DNA from: Nitratireductor arenosus | Lineage (GTDB): Bacteria > Pseudomonadota > Alphaproteobacteria > Rhizobiales > Rhizobiaceae | Direction of reading: 5' to 3' | DNA: 64,000 bases | NCBI RefSeq assembly: GCF_009742725.1 | Contig: NZ_WPHG01000001.1 | Coordinates: forward strand, 532,001-596,000 | Part shown: positions 35,856 to 44,482 of the stretch, in pieces | How positions within the stretch are numbered: position 1 is the first letter of the stretch | Layout: the number at the start of each line of letters is the position of its first letter | Made by a program: the position numbers and the translations under genes | Notes under the pieces: generated by a model | Seen by the model: only the letters and a program-made list of their open reading frames with translations | Told to the model about the DNA's origin: nothing | The model's database searches: none

Positions 35856-35932
35856 GGTCCCGTAGCTCAGCAGGATAGAGCATCAGATTCCTAATCTGAG
35901 GGTCGCAGGTTCGAATCCTGCCGGGATCACCA
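35856..35932 (+). tRNA. tRNA-Arg (anticodon CCT)
   Basis: A complete 77-nt cloverleaf with encoded CCA end (35930-35932). The acceptor arm GGTCCCG pairs with CGGGATC, the anticodon stem TCAGA/TCTGA closes the loop TTCCTAA with anticodon CCT, and the T-arm GCAGG-TTCGAAT-CCTGC is perfect. It reads AGG codons, rare in this GC-rich genome. tRNA genes of this kind are frequent integration sites, but no integrase or repeated 3' end is seen in the following sequence. Confidence 0.97.
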
Positions 35933-36011
35933 TTTTCTCAAGGTCCATTCCAGGATCATGCCGGATCCGGAACGGCGCGACAGCGCCGCTAGTCTTGGGG
36001 GGTCATCGCGC

Positions 36012-36203
36012 TCAGTTGATCGTCATGACGACAGCGTCATCGTCGTCGTCTTCGGTCGCTCGCGCGACCGGGTCAAAATCCAGATGCCATGCCGCCGGAA
36101 GCCGCTTGTTTTCCAGGAAGCGCTTGATCTCGCCCGGCCGTTCGCAGGCCGCCTTGGCGGCCAGAAAGGCGCTGTAGGGAATATTCCGAGACTGGGCCTG
36201 CAT
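36012..36203 (-). CDS. Small unknown protein with acidic tail (63 aa)
   Basis: 63 residues starting at the ATG 36203, which follows a strong GGAGGAGG ribosome site. The N-terminal 45 residues look like one or two helices (AFLAAKAACERPGEIKRFLE), followed by WHLDFDPVARATEDDDDDAVVMTIN. I do not recognise a family. The good ribosome site and the GC-rich third codon positions support a real gene; a longer open frame to 36422 reads through the region upstream of ugpB and has no support. The 234 bases up to ugpB hold the presumed divergent promoters; only a single CTGTCAT half-site (36365-36371) stands out. Confidence 0.55.
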   Translation of the reverse strand: MQAQSRNIPYSAFLAAKAACERPGEIKRFLENKRLPAAWHLDFDPVARATEDDDDDAVVMTIN

Positions 36204-36437
36204 CGAAACCTCCTCCTTGCCCGGCATTGAAGACCCAGAAATTGGCCGAAATCTGACAGACACTAATTTTTCGTGAACACGGGCTCGGCAGGCGTCCTTT
36301 CGGCACCAACGTCCTGCCGCGTCGACGGTGGATTTCATCACGCCGCAACAAAACCGTAGCCGGACTGTCATGCGCTGCCGATAGGCGATTGGCTGAAAGT
36401 GCAGGAACTTTCGCCAACCCAATCCAGGGAGAGCATC

Positions 36438-37748
36438 ATGAAGCCCTATGGTATAGCAGCCGGTCTCGCGGCCGGACTGTCGCTCCTTTCCGTCAATTCA
36501 GCCTTCGCCGTCACCGAGATTTCGTGGTGGCACGCGATGGGCGGCGCGCTCGGCGAGACCGTCAACGAGATCGCCACCAATTTCAACGCCTCGCAGGACG
36601 AGATCGTCCTGACCCCGGTCTTCAAGGGCACCTACGAGGAAACGCTGACCGCGGGCATCGCCGCCTTCCGCGCCGGCGAACAGCCCAACATCCTTCAGGT
36701 CTTCGACGCCGGCGCGGCCACCGTCATCGGCGCCAAGGGCGCGGTCAAGCCGGTGCAGGATCTGCTCGAGGACGCCGGCGCGTCCTTCGATATCGAGGAC
36801 TACATCTCCGGCGTGCGCTATTTCTACGCCGACAGCCACGGCAAGATGATCGGCATGCCGTTCAATTCGTCCGCGCCGATCATGTATTACAACGAAGAGG
36901 CCCTCGAAAAGGCCGGCGTCGAAGCGCCCAAGACCTGGGAAGAGTTCGAGCAGATCGCGCCAAAGCTCAAGCAAGCCGGCTACATCCCGCTGGTGCAGTC
37001 GCATCTGACATGGGAATTCACCGAGAATTTCTTCTCCCGCCACAATTTGCCGTTCGCCACCAACAATAACGGCTATGACGGCGCCGAAGGCACCAAGCTG
37101 CTCGTCAACACCGACGGGCTGAAGATGATGTTCGCCAAGCTCGCCGCGTGGAAAGAGGACGGCCATTTCGAATGGTACGGCACCGGCTGGGGCGACAACC
37201 AGACCCCGTTCGAGCAGGGCAAGGTCGCGCTCTGGGTCGGTTCGTCGGGTTCCTTCGGCGGCCTGACCAAATCGGCCACCATGCCCTTCGGCGCCGTGCC
37301 CTTGCCCTACTGGGAAGCGATCGCCGGCGAGGACGGCTACCAGTCCTTCATCGGCGGCGCGGCGCTGTTTGCCATGGCCGGAAAATCCGAGGAGGAAAAC
37401 AAGGCCACCGCCAAGTTCTTCGAATACCTGACATCGCCGGACGTGCAGTTGATGTGGCACAAGAGCACCGGCTACGTGCCGGTCACCAACGCCGCCTATG
37501 AGCTCGCCAAGCAGCAGGGCTACTACGAGGAGACGCCGCAGGCCGAAATCGGCATCCAGCAGCTCAACATGAAAGCCGGCGAGTGGACCAGGGGCTACCG
37601 CATGGGTTTCTACGTCCAGATCCGCGACGTGATGAACCGCGAGTACGGCAAGCTGTTCACCGGCGAGACCACCGTGGACGAGGCGTTCAAGACGATTGAG
37701 GCCGAAGGCAACCAGCTTCTCGAGCGTTTCGCCAAGACCGGCAGCTAG
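36438..37748 (+). CDS. ugpB: sn-Glycerol-3-phosphate ABC transporter, substrate-binding protein
   Basis: 436 residues. A signal peptide (GIAAGLAAGLSLLSVNSAFA, cleavage near residue 24) precedes VTEISWWHAMGGALGETVNEIATNFNAS, the UgpB start; PVFKGTYEETLTAGIAAFRAGEQPNILQVFDAGAATVI, MPFNSSAPIMYYNEEAL and YVPVTNAAYELAKQQGYY are typical UgpB segments. It captures glycerol-3-phosphate or glycerophosphodiesters in the periplasm. The ATG at 36438 follows AGGGAGAG. It heads the ugpBAEC operon and is followed by a GC-rich hairpin. Confidence 0.93.
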   Translation: MKPYGIAAGLAAGLSLLSVNSAFAVTEISWWHAMGGALGETVNEIATNFNASQDEIVLTPVFKGTYEETLTAGIAAFRAGEQPNILQVFDAGAATVIGAKGAVKPVQDLLEDAGASFDIEDYISGVRYFYADSHGKMIGMPFNSSAPIMYYNEEALEKAGVEAPKTWEEFEQIAPKLKQAGYIPLVQSHLTWEFTENFFSRHNLPFATNNNGYDGAEGTKLLVNTDGLKMMFAKLAAWKEDGHFEWYGTGWGDNQTPFEQGKVALWVGSSGSFGGLTKSATMPFGAVPLPYWEAIAGEDGYQSFIGGAALFAMAGKSEEENKATAKFFEYLTSPDVQLMWHKSTGYVPVTNAAYELAKQQGYYEETPQAEIGIQQLNMKAGEWTRGYRMGFYVQIRDVMNREYGKLFTGETTVDEAFKTIEAEGNQLLERFAKTGS

Positions 37749-37770
37749 GCACGGTTTCCTTCCCGACAGC

Positions 37771-37798
37771 GGGGCGCATCCGGCAACGGCTGCGCCCC
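37771..37798 (+). other. GC-rich hairpin after ugpB
   Basis: Perfect arms GGGGCGCA and TGCGCCCC with a 12-base loop, 22 bases after the ugpB stop. There is no T-tract, so transcription probably continues into ugpA while the ugpB message end is protected. Confidence 0.55.
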
Positions 37799-37827
37799 TA
37801 CCCTTCCCGGCAACGGAGCCCCGCGCC

Positions 37828-38709
37828 ATGGACAAGGTCCGGTTCGGCCATTCGATCGTCCCCTATCTGTTTCTGCTGCCGCAGATGGCCGTCGTTGCGG
37901 TGTTTTTCTACCTGCCCGCCGGCGAGGCGGTGCGCTCGTCCTTCTTCCTGGAGGATCCGTTCGGGTTCAGCTCCACCTTTGTCGGTCTGGACAACTACGC
38001 CGATGTGCTGTCGAGCACGGAGTATCGCCGTGTGGCGATCTTCACCGTCTGGTTCACCGTTCTGGTCGCCTTGTTCGCGCTCGCCATCGCGCTGCTGCTC
38101 GCCGTCAAGGCCGACACGGTGCTGCGCGGCGCCAAGACCTACCGAACGCTGTTGATGTGGGTCTACGCCATCGCGCCCCCGGTGGCCGGGCTGCTCGGCA
38201 TCTTGTTGTTCGACCAGCATGTCGGCCCGTTCGTCGACATCGCGTCCTGGTTCGGCTGGAACCTGCGCATCGGCGTCAACTATTACGACACCGCCTTCGC
38301 CATGATCGCGACCGCGGTCTGGTACCAGGTGGCGGTCAACTTCATCTTCTTCCTGTCCGGCCTGCAGTCGATCCCGCGCGCGGTGCGCGAGGCCGCCCTG
38401 ATCGACTGTCGGTCCGGCCTGCGGCGGTTTTTCACCGTGACGCTGCCGCTACTGACCCCGACCGCCTTTTTCCTTCTGGTGATCAACGTCACCTACGCGC
38501 TGTTCGACACGTTCGGGCTGATCGACCTGATGACCAAGAACGAGCCGGGCAACAACCCCGTAACACTGGTCTACAAGGTGTTCCTGGACGGGTTCCGCGG
38601 CAACGATCTCGGCGGCTCCTCGGCGCAGTCCGTCATTTTGATGATCGTCGTCTTCGCACTCACCCTCGTGCAGTTCCGCTTCATGGAACGCCGCGTGCAT
38701 TATGCGTGA
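37828..38709 (+). CDS. ugpA: sn-Glycerol-3-phosphate ABC transporter, permease UgpA
   Basis: 293 residues, six membrane helices. The N-terminus IVPYLFLLPQMAVVAVFFYLPAGEAVRSSF and DPFGFSSTFVGLDNY are characteristic of UgpA, and the EAA loop (VREAALIDCRSGLRRFFTVTLPLLTP, about residues 188-213) contacts UgpC. It forms the channel with UgpE. The ATG at 37828 is used; open codons upstream run through the hairpin and encode Pro/Ala-rich residues. The stop overlaps the region just before ugpE. Confidence 0.93.
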   Translation: MDKVRFGHSIVPYLFLLPQMAVVAVFFYLPAGEAVRSSFFLEDPFGFSSTFVGLDNYADVLSSTEYRRVAIFTVWFTVLVALFALAIALLLAVKADTVLRGAKTYRTLLMWVYAIAPPVAGLLGILLFDQHVGPFVDIASWFGWNLRIGVNYYDTAFAMIATAVWYQVAVNFIFFLSGLQSIPRAVREAALIDCRSGLRRFFTVTLPLLTPTAFFLLVINVTYALFDTFGLIDLMTKNEPGNNPVTLVYKVFLDGFRGNDLGGSSAQSVILMIVVFALTLVQFRFMERRVHYA

Positions 38710-38716
38710 GGCCCAG

Positions 38717-39616
38717 ATGAGCAACGCCGTCTCCGCCGCCCGACCGCTTGCGCCAGTCACCCGCAGGCCGACCTTCAAATGGGGCCCGGTCTTCGACCAC
38801 GCCATCCTGATCGCCGGTTCGGCCTTCATGCTCGTGCCGGTCTACCTCGCCTTCATGACCTCGACCCACGACGCCGTGACGGTTCACACCGGCGGCGTCC
38901 AGGCGTTGCCCGGCGGCAGTCTGGTCGACAATTACGCGACCGTGATGTTCGACGGTCTCGGCTTTTCCGGCGCAGTCAACGGCACCACGATGATGCTCAA
39001 CTCGCTGATCCTCGGCCTGGGTTTCGCCGTCGGCAAGATCGTGCTCTCGATGATGGCCGCCTACGCGATCGTCTATTTCCGTTTCCCCCTGGCCGAATTC
39101 GCCTTCTGGGCGATCTTCGTCACCCTGCTCCTGCCGCTCGAGGTGCGCATCCTGCCCTCCTACGAGATCGTGCAGTCGATGGGGCTGATCAACACCTATA
39201 CCGGCCTGATCGTGCCGCTGGTGGCCTCGGCGACCGGAACGTTCTTTTTTCGCCAGTTCTTCAAATCCGTGCCCGACGAGCTGATCGAGGCGGCGCGCAT
39301 CGACGGCGCGGGACCGCTGAAGTTCTTCCTCGACATTCTGCTTCCGCTCAGCCGCACGATGATCGCCGCCATCTTCATCATCATGTTCGTCTACGGCTGG
39401 AACCAATATCTGTGGCCGACCCTGATCACCACCAACGAGGATTATTTCACCCTCGTGCGCGGCATCAAGCAGATCATCCAGGTCTGGGTCGGATCGCAAA
39501 TTCCCGAATACGGTCAGGCGATGGCGCTCGCCGTCCTCGCCATGCTGCCACCCGTCATCGTCGTGGTGGTGTTTCAAAGCTGGTTCATCAAGGGCCTGAC
39601 CGAGAGCGACAAATAG
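38717..39616 (+). CDS. ugpE: sn-Glycerol-3-phosphate ABC transporter, permease UgpE
   Basis: 299 residues, six membrane helices. The EAA loop is [26 protein letters not shown] (about residues 190-215); [30 protein letters not shown] is a UgpE signature. It is the second permease subunit. I start at the ATG 38717, eight bases after the ugpA stop; an ATG at 38702 overlapping ugpA would add five residues and cannot be excluded. Confidence 0.93.
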   Translation: MSNAVSAARPLAPVTRRPTFKWGPVFDHAILIAGSAFMLVPVYLAFMTSTHDAVTVHTGGVQALPGGSLVDNYATVMFDGLGFSGAVNGTTMMLNSLILGLGFAVGKIVLSMMAAYAIVYFRFPLAEFAFWAIFVTLLLPLEVRILPSYEIVQSMGLINTYTGLIVPLVASATGTFFFRQFFKSVPDELIEAARIDGAGPLKFFLDILLPLSRTMIAAIFIIMFVYGWNQYLWPTLITTNEDYFTLVRGIKQIIQVWVGSQIPEYGQAMALAVLAMLPPVIVVVVFQSWFIKGLTESDK

Positions 39617-39627
39617 GAGCAACACAG

Positions 39628-40734
39628 ATGGCCCGGCTGCATATCGACCAGGTTTCCAAGATCTATACCGGCACACAACGCGCCGTCGACGCGGTATCGA
39701 TCGACGTCGACGACGGCGAATTCCTCGTGCTCGTCGGTCCGTCCGGCTGCGGCAAGTCCACGCTTTTGCGCATGATCGCCGGGCTCGAGGCGATCACCGA
39801 GGGGGCGATCACCATCGGCGAGCGCGTCGTCAACGACCTCGACCCGGCCGCGCGCGACATCGCCATGGTGTTCCAGAACTATGCGCTCTACCCGCATATG
39901 AAGGTCTACGACAACATGGCCTACGGGCTGCGCAACCGCGGCATCGCCAGGGACGAGATCGACAGGCGCGTGCGCGAGGCCGCGACCACGCTCGAACTGG
40001 GCCCGCTCCTGGAACGCAAGCCGCGCGAATTGTCGGGCGGACAGCGCCAGCGCGTGGCCATGGGCCGGGCGATCGTGCGCAACCCGGCCGCCTTCCTGTT
40101 CGACGAGCCGCTGTCCAATCTCGACGCCAAGCTGCGCAGCCACATGCGCGTCGAGATCAAGCATCTGCAGCGCTCGCTCGGCATCACCTCGGTCTACGTC
40201 ACCCACGACCAGCTCGAGGCGATGACGCTGGCCGACAAGCTGGTGGTCATGAACGCCGGCAAGGTCGAGCAGATCGGCGCGCCGCTCGACGTCTATGAAC
40301 GCCCGGCCAGCACGTTCGTGGCCAGCTTCATCGGCGCGCCGGCGATGAACCTCATCCCCTTCTCAGCCCTCGGCGACGACGGCCGGCTGGGCCTGCGCGA
40401 CGCCACGGTCGCAACGATCGGCTTTCGCCCGCAGGACATCATCGAGGTCGCCAACGACAATGAGGACGGCGACGGCCTGTCGTTGCGCTTTGTCGTCGAT
40501 GCCGTCGAGCCGGTCGGCTCGGAAAGCTATCTGCACGGCAAGGTTGGCGCCGAACGCGTTGTCGTGCGCATCGACGGCCGGGCGCCGCATCGCGAAGGCG
40601 ACAGGATCGGCATCGCCGTGCCGTCCGAACGGCTGCACGCCTTCGACGCCGACGGCCGCCGGCTGGAAGGCTGGCGCACGCCGGACGCAGTCGGCGACGC
40701 CGGCACCGCCATGCGCAAGACCCGCGCCACATGA
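39628..40734 (+). CDS. ugpC: sn-Glycerol-3-phosphate ABC transporter, ATP-binding protein UgpC
   Basis: 368 residues. Walker [12 protein letters not shown]-loop [10 protein letters not shown], signature [19 protein letters not shown], Walker [12 protein letters not shown] and the H-loop VTHDQLEAM are all intact. The C-terminal TOBE/MalK-like regulatory domain (about residues 235-350) is complete. It energises UgpAE. The ATG at 39628 follows TAGGAGCAA. The gene ends 76 bases before the malonyl-CoA synthetase gene, with a hairpin in between. Confidence 0.94.
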   Translation: MARLHIDQVSKIYTGTQRAVDAVSIDVDDGEFLVLVGPSGCGKSTLLRMIAGLEAITEGAITIGERVVNDLDPAARDIAMVFQNYALYPHMKVYDNMAYGLRNRGIARDEIDRRVREAATTLELGPLLERKPRELSGGQRQRVAMGRAIVRNPAAFLFDEPLSNLDAKLRSHMRVEIKHLQRSLGITSVYVTHDQLEAMTLADKLVVMNAGKVEQIGAPLDVYERPASTFVASFIGAPAMNLIPFSALGDDGRLGLRDATVATIGFRPQDIIEVANDNEDGDGLSLRFVVDAVEPVGSESYLHGKVGAERVVVRIDGRAPHREGDRIGIAVPSERLHAFDADGRRLEGWRTPDAVGDAGTAMRKTRAT

Positions 40735-40767
40735 GAGGGGTCGCGGAAGCGGCGCGCATAAGGTAGG

Positions 40768-40801
40768 GAAACGGAAGGATCCGTCAGACTCCTTCCGTTT
40801 C
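40768..40801 (+). other. Hairpin between ugpC and the malonyl-CoA synthetase gene
   Basis: Perfect 11-bp arms GAAACGGAAGG and CCTTCCGTTTC with a 12-base loop, ending nine bases before the next ATG. There is no T-tract on either strand after the stem. It could attenuate, protect or separate the two messages. Confidence 0.5.
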
Positions 40802-40810
40802 GAGACCGCC

Positions 40811-42325
40811 ATGCCCAACCCGCTCTACGACGCTCTCCTCCACCCGCATCAGGGCAGCGACCGGCCGTTCCTGATCCTCAAGACCGGCGAGCGGTTGAGC
40901 TACGGCGATTTTCTGGCAATGACGGCACGCTTCGCCCATGCGCTGCGCGCGGCCGGCATCGAGGTCGGCGACCGCGTCGCGCTGCAAGCGGCGAAATCAC
41001 CACAGGCGCTCGCGATCTATGCCGCCTGTGTGGCTGCCGGCGCGGTCTTCCTGCCGCTCAACACCGCCTACACGGCGTCCGAGGTGGAGTATTTCGTCAC
41101 CGACGCGCAGGCAAAGCTCCTGATCTGCGACCCGGTGGCCGCGGCAACGCTGGCGCCGGTCGCCAAAGCCGCCGGCGCGGCACTGGCGACGCTCGATGCC
41201 GCCGGAGGCGGCAGCTTCGCGGCCGCCGCCGACGGCAAGCCCGGGCACTTCGATCCAGCCGAGCGCGGGCCGGACGATCTGGCCGCCTTTCTCTATACGT
41301 CAGGCACCACCGGCCGCTCCAAGGGGGCGATGCTGACCCAGGACAATCTATTGTCCAACGCACAGGTCCTGGTCGACTATTGGCGCTTTTCGGCCGACGA
41401 CGTGCTGCTGCACGCTTTGCCGATCTTTCACACCCACGGCCTGTTCGTTGCCACCAACGTCATGCTTCTTTCGGGCGGCGCGATGATCTTTTTGCCCCGG
41501 CTCGACGTCGACGACCTGATCGCCGGCCTGCCGGGCGCGACGGCGATGATGGGCGTGCCGACATTCTACACCCGCCTGCTCGCCGATCCGCGCCTGACGC
41601 GGGATCTGGTCGCCCATATGCGGCTGTTCATCTCCGGCAGCGCGCCGCTCCTTGCCGAAACCCATACCGCGTTCGAGGCCCGCACCGGCAAGCGCATTCT
41701 CGAACGCTACGGCATGACCGAAATCAATATGGGCACCTCCAACCCCTATGACGGCGAGCGCCGCGCCGGCACGGTCGGGTTTCCCTTGCCCGGCACGCAA
41801 CTGCGCGTCTGTGATCCGGAAACCGGCAAGGCGCTGGCGCAAGGCGAGATCGGCGTCATCGAGGTGCGCGGACCCAATGTCTTCAAGGGCTATTGGAACA
41901 TGCCGGAAAAGACCCGCGCGGAATTCCGCGACGACGGCTTCTTCATCACCGGCGATCTCGGAACGATCGACGCCGACGGCTACGTCACCATTGTCGGGCG
42001 CGCCAAGGACCTGATCATCTCCGGCGGCTACAACATCTATCCGAAGGAAATCGAGCTTGTGCTCGACGAGCAGAAGGGCGTGGCCGAATCGGCCGTGATC
42101 GGCGTGCCGCATCCCGATCTCGGCGAAGGCGTCGTCGGCGTCGTCACCGCCAGGGCGGGTATCGCCATAGACGAGCAAGCCCTGCTTGCCGGCCTGGGCG
42201 ACAGGCTTGCCCGCTTCAAGCAGCCGCGCCGGATCGTCATCGTCGACGAACTGCCGCGCAACACCATGGGCAAGGTTCAAAAGAACGTGCTGCGCGAGCG
42301 TTACGCGACGATTTTCGCGGTCTGA
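40811..42325 (+). CDS. matB: Malonyl-CoA synthetase (malonate-CoA ligase)
   Basis: 504 residues, typical MatB length. The AMP-binding P-loop is YTSGTTGRSKGAM (about residues 158-170), followed by the aromatic-gate segment LPIFHTHGLFVATNVML, ERYGMTEINMGTSNPY (A5 motif; the MTEI/MGTSNPYDGERRAGTVG run is specific to malonyl-CoA synthetases), FFITGDLG and GGYNIYPKEIE, with the catalytic lysine in NTMGKVQKN. It activates malonate with ATP and CoA. No malonyl-CoA decarboxylase or malonate carrier gene is nearby. The ATG at 40811 is the start. Confidence 0.9.
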   Translation: MPNPLYDALLHPHQGSDRPFLILKTGERLSYGDFLAMTARFAHALRAAGIEVGDRVALQAAKSPQALAIYAACVAAGAVFLPLNTAYTASEVEYFVTDAQAKLLICDPVAAATLAPVAKAAGAALATLDAAGGGSFAAAADGKPGHFDPAERGPDDLAAFLYTSGTTGRSKGAMLTQDNLLSNAQVLVDYWRFSADDVLLHALPIFHTHGLFVATNVMLLSGGAMIFLPRLDVDDLIAGLPGATAMMGVPTFYTRLLADPRLTRDLVAHMRLFISGSAPLLAETHTAFEARTGKRILERYGMTEINMGTSNPYDGERRAGTVGFPLPGTQLRVCDPETGKALAQGEIGVIEVRGPNVFKGYWNMPEKTRAEFRDDGFFITGDLGTIDADGYVTIVGRAKDLIISGGYNIYPKEIELVLDEQKGVAESAVIGVPHPDLGEGVVGVVTARAGIAIDEQALLAGLGDRLARFKQPRRIVIVDELPRNTMGKVQKNVLRERYATIFAV

Positions 42326-42359
42326 TCCGGGTACGGAACCACGGCGCCCTGCGTCGCCG

Positions 42360-42662
42360 TTACCGGGCCAGAACGTCGTCCCAATCGGGTTGATGGCGCT
42401 TGAACTCGTCGGCAACGAACCAGCAGCTCGGCACGATCGTCCGGCCCGCCGCCCGCGCGTCGGCGACCAGCCGTTCGACCAGCGCCTCGGCGATGCCCTG
42501 CTCGCGATAGGGAACCGGGACGAAGGTGTGGTTGGCCTCGATCACCCCGTCGCCGAGATGACGCCAGGTCAGGCGCGAGTCCTCGCCATTGGGCATGGCG
42601 ACGACATAGTGTCCGCCAGCCTGCGTTTCCGCCTCGCGGATTTGCGGTTGTGTTTCGCCCAT
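42360..42662 (-). CDS. GNAT-family N-acetyltransferase, short YjdJ type
   Basis: 100 residues. The acetyl-CoA-binding stretch VPVPYREQGIAEALVERLVADARAAGRTIVPSCWFVADEFKRHQ follows the short GNAT pattern of the COG2388 (YjdJ/GTLF3B-like) group; substrates are unknown. The ATG at 42662 overlaps the stop of the upstream paralogue (ATGA). The two adjacent genes are clearly related but diverged, evidence of an old tandem duplication. It converges with matB, 34 bases away. Confidence 0.85.
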   Translation of the reverse strand: MGETQPQIREAETQAGGHYVVAMPNGEDSRLTWRHLGDGVIEANHTFVPVPYREQGIAEALVERLVADARAAGRTIVPSCWFVADEFKRHQPDWDDVLAR

Positions 42663-42967
42663 CACTTGGCCTTTTTCAAAACATCCGCCCATTCCGGGTG
42701 CCGGCGAAACTGCGACGCGGCGAACGGGCACAACGGAATGATCGTCTTGCCCGCGGCGCGCGCGTCCTCAACCGCCCGCGCAACGAGGCGCGCGCCCGCG
42801 CCCTGGCCGCGAAAACTGTCGGGAACGCCGGTATGATCAATGATGATCTGGCGCGTCCCGATCTTGGAGAAGGTCAGTTCCGCCTCGTCCCCGCTCTCAC
42901 CGCGCAGGACATAGCGCCCTTTTGAGTCCGTCTCCTCGATTTCGATGTCTTGCGACGGCTCGGTCAT
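42662..42967 (-). CDS. GNAT-family N-acetyltransferase, short YjdJ type (tandem paralogue)
   Basis: 101 residues. DHTGVPDSFRGQGAGARLVARAVEDARAAGKTIIPLCPFAASQFRRHPEWADVL aligns with the downstream copy and carries the Q/RxxGxG/A acetyl-CoA loop (RGQGAG). The N-terminal part (SKGRYVLRGESGDEAELTF) forms the first beta strands. The ATG at 42967 lies within a four-base overlap with the small gene upstream. The acyl acceptor is unknown. Confidence 0.88.
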   Translation of the reverse strand: MTEPSQDIEIEETDSKGRYVLRGESGDEAELTFSKIGTRQIIIDHTGVPDSFRGQGAGARLVARAVEDARAAGKTIIPLCPFAASQFRRHPEWADVLKKAK

Positions 42968-43167
42968 GAACGGGGCTCCCTGGCAACGAATGGGCTGGTT
43001 AACAGGCTTTCTGGTCTCAAGCTCCAAAGGACGGACTGATAGCCGCCCTCACGGCGATACATGGTGACATCACCGCAGGCCGTCTGCAAACGGCTTTCCG
43101 ATCGGTTGATCCGCACCGGCAGACAGAGCGGGTTGGAACGTCGAAACGGATCGAATCGGCTTGACAT
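42964..43167 (-). CDS. Small unknown protein (67 aa) upstream of the GNAT pair
   Basis: 67 residues from an ATG at 43167; the TGA overlaps the GNAT start by four bases, as between the two GNAT genes. The sequence has LPVRINRSESRLQTACGDVTMYRREGGYQSVLWSLRPES, compositionally like a folded beta-rich domain, but I recognise no family. The ribosome site is weak. The coupling and the protein-like composition argue for a real gene; an alternative is an untranslated leader of the GNAT operon. Confidence 0.45.
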   Translation of the reverse strand: MSSRFDPFRRSNPLCLPVRINRSESRLQTACGDVTMYRREGGYQSVLWSLRPESLLTSPFVAREPRS

Positions 43168-43211
43168 GCGTTTGCCGTTCTCTTCTCTGGTTTCACCGGC
43201 ATCGGACGATC

Positions 43212-44129
43212 ATGCGCATATTAGCCCTCCTGAACCGTGGCGGCGGCACGCTCCGCACCGCCGACCTCGACGCGCTGGAGGCTCATCTGCGCGAAACGAT
43301 GCGGGCGGCCGGACACACGATCGACATTCGCTTCATCGACGGCGAGGCGGTCGGCCGCGAACTCGAAGCGGCCGCCGGGAGCCCGGACCATGACGCGGTT
43401 CTGGCCGGCGGCGGGGACGGCACGGTATCGGCCGCGGCCGCGGCGCTGATGGGGTCCGGCAAGACCCTGCTGGTGCTGCCGGCCGGCACGATGAATCTCT
43501 TCGCCCGCGCGCTCGGCCTGCCGATGGACCTCCACAAGGCCGTTGACGCGCTGTCGGGCGGCGTCGAGCGAGAGGTCGATATCGCCACCGCCGACGGACG
43601 GCCTTTCGTTCACCAGTTCTCGGTCGGTCTGCACGCGCGCATGGTACTGATGCGCTCGCGCTTCGAATACACCTCCCGACTGGGAAAGATGCTTGCCTCG
43701 CTGCGCGCGGCATTCGCCGCGCTCGCCAAACCCTCGACCATCGAGGCCGAACTGGTCATGGGCGAGACGGTGGTGCGCGCCAGGACGCCGGGCATCGGCA
43801 TTTCCAACAATCTGTTCGGCGACGGTCCGCTGCCGATCGCCGAAAAACCGGACGGCGGGCTGCTCGGCATCTATGTCTTCCGCACCGCGCGGCGCCTGGA
43901 GATCGCCATTCTGTTTCTGGCCATGACGCTCGGCCGCTGGAAGGAGTTCGAAACCGTCGACATCCACCAGTCAAAAGAGGTGGTGCTGCGCATCCGTTCG
44001 CGTCGCCGCAACCAGGCCTGCGTGATCGACGGCGAACTGGTGCCCGTCGGCAACGAAACCACCCTGCGCATCCACCCGAAGGCGCTGCGTGTCATGGTGC
44101 CCGCAGCAGCGGCCGGCAGCAAAAGCTGA
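43212..44129 (+). CDS. Diacylglycerol/lipid kinase family protein
   Basis: 305 residues. The DAGK catalytic domain has the nucleotide motif AVLAGGGDGTVSAAAAAL (about residues 60-77) and LPAGTMNLFARALGLP, followed by the beta-sandwich second domain with GISNNLFGDGPLPIAEKPDGGLLGIYVF and CVIDGELVPVG. Members phosphorylate diacylglycerol, sphingosine-like lipids or related compounds at the membrane; the substrate here is unknown. The ATG at 43212 is used; a longer frame into the upstream gap is not conserved-looking. Confidence 0.88.
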   Translation: MRILALLNRGGGTLRTADLDALEAHLRETMRAAGHTIDIRFIDGEAVGRELEAAAGSPDHDAVLAGGGDGTVSAAAAALMGSGKTLLVLPAGTMNLFARALGLPMDLHKAVDALSGGVEREVDIATADGRPFVHQFSVGLHARMVLMRSRFEYTSRLGKMLASLRAAFAALAKPSTIEAELVMGETVVRARTPGIGISNNLFGDGPLPIAEKPDGGLLGIYVFRTARRLEIAILFLAMTLGRWKEFETVDIHQSKEVVLRIRSRRRNQACVIDGELVPVGNETTLRIHPKALRVMVPAAAAGSKS

Positions 44130-44176
44130 CGACCGACACAGCCGGGACGCTTCGCCCAAGCAGGTCCCCTGAATAC

Positions 44177-44353
44177 TCAGTCGGTTTGCTCGATCCGAGC
44201 ACCGGTGTCGACGTCTGCGTCGGTAATCTCGCCCCACCATTCCGCACCGATCCATACGGCGCTGGCCAGGATGAGGGCGACGACGAGAACGATCAGCACC
44301 GGAAGGCCGCGACGGCCCTGACGAGCCTTTTCGGGATCAAGCGGAGTGGGCAT
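44177..44353 (-). CDS. Small single-pass membrane protein (58 aa)
   Basis: Hand translation from the ATG at 44353 to TGA at 44177-44179. A basic cytoplasmic start (LDPEKARQGRRG) leads into one helix (LPVLIVLVVALILASAVWIG), then EWWGEITDADVD and a short acidic tail. No family is recognised. Length, the clean basic-helix-acidic layout and the codon usage argue for a genuine small gene. It converges with the lipid-kinase gene. The remaining 129 bases to the next gene show nothing else. Confidence 0.6.
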   Translation of the reverse strand: MPTPLDPEKARQGRRGLPVLIVLVVALILASAVWIGAEWWGEITDADVDTGARIEQTD

Positions 44354-44482
44354 GGGCTCGAACGCTGTCCTTCAGGAATTTTGTCACGTTTGGCGGCGAC
44401 GGCATCTGCACTCACAGCAACCGCGCTCCCGAGCCTAACGGCTCCGAACCGGCATCGTTCCAAAAAGCACCTGTTCGTGACG

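Noticed and set aside
35856-36011. tRNA-Arg as an integration site
   Set aside because: No integrase and no repeat of the tRNA 3' end could be found in the following sequence.
36365-36371. CTGTCAT half-site upstream of ugpB as a Pho box
   Set aside because: ugp operons can be PhoB-controlled, but the expected second half-site four bases later (TGCCGAT) matches in only two of seven positions.
36498-37835. 445-codon open frame antisense to ugpB
   Set aside because: UgpB has signal peptide and family motifs on the plus strand; the antisense frame has none.
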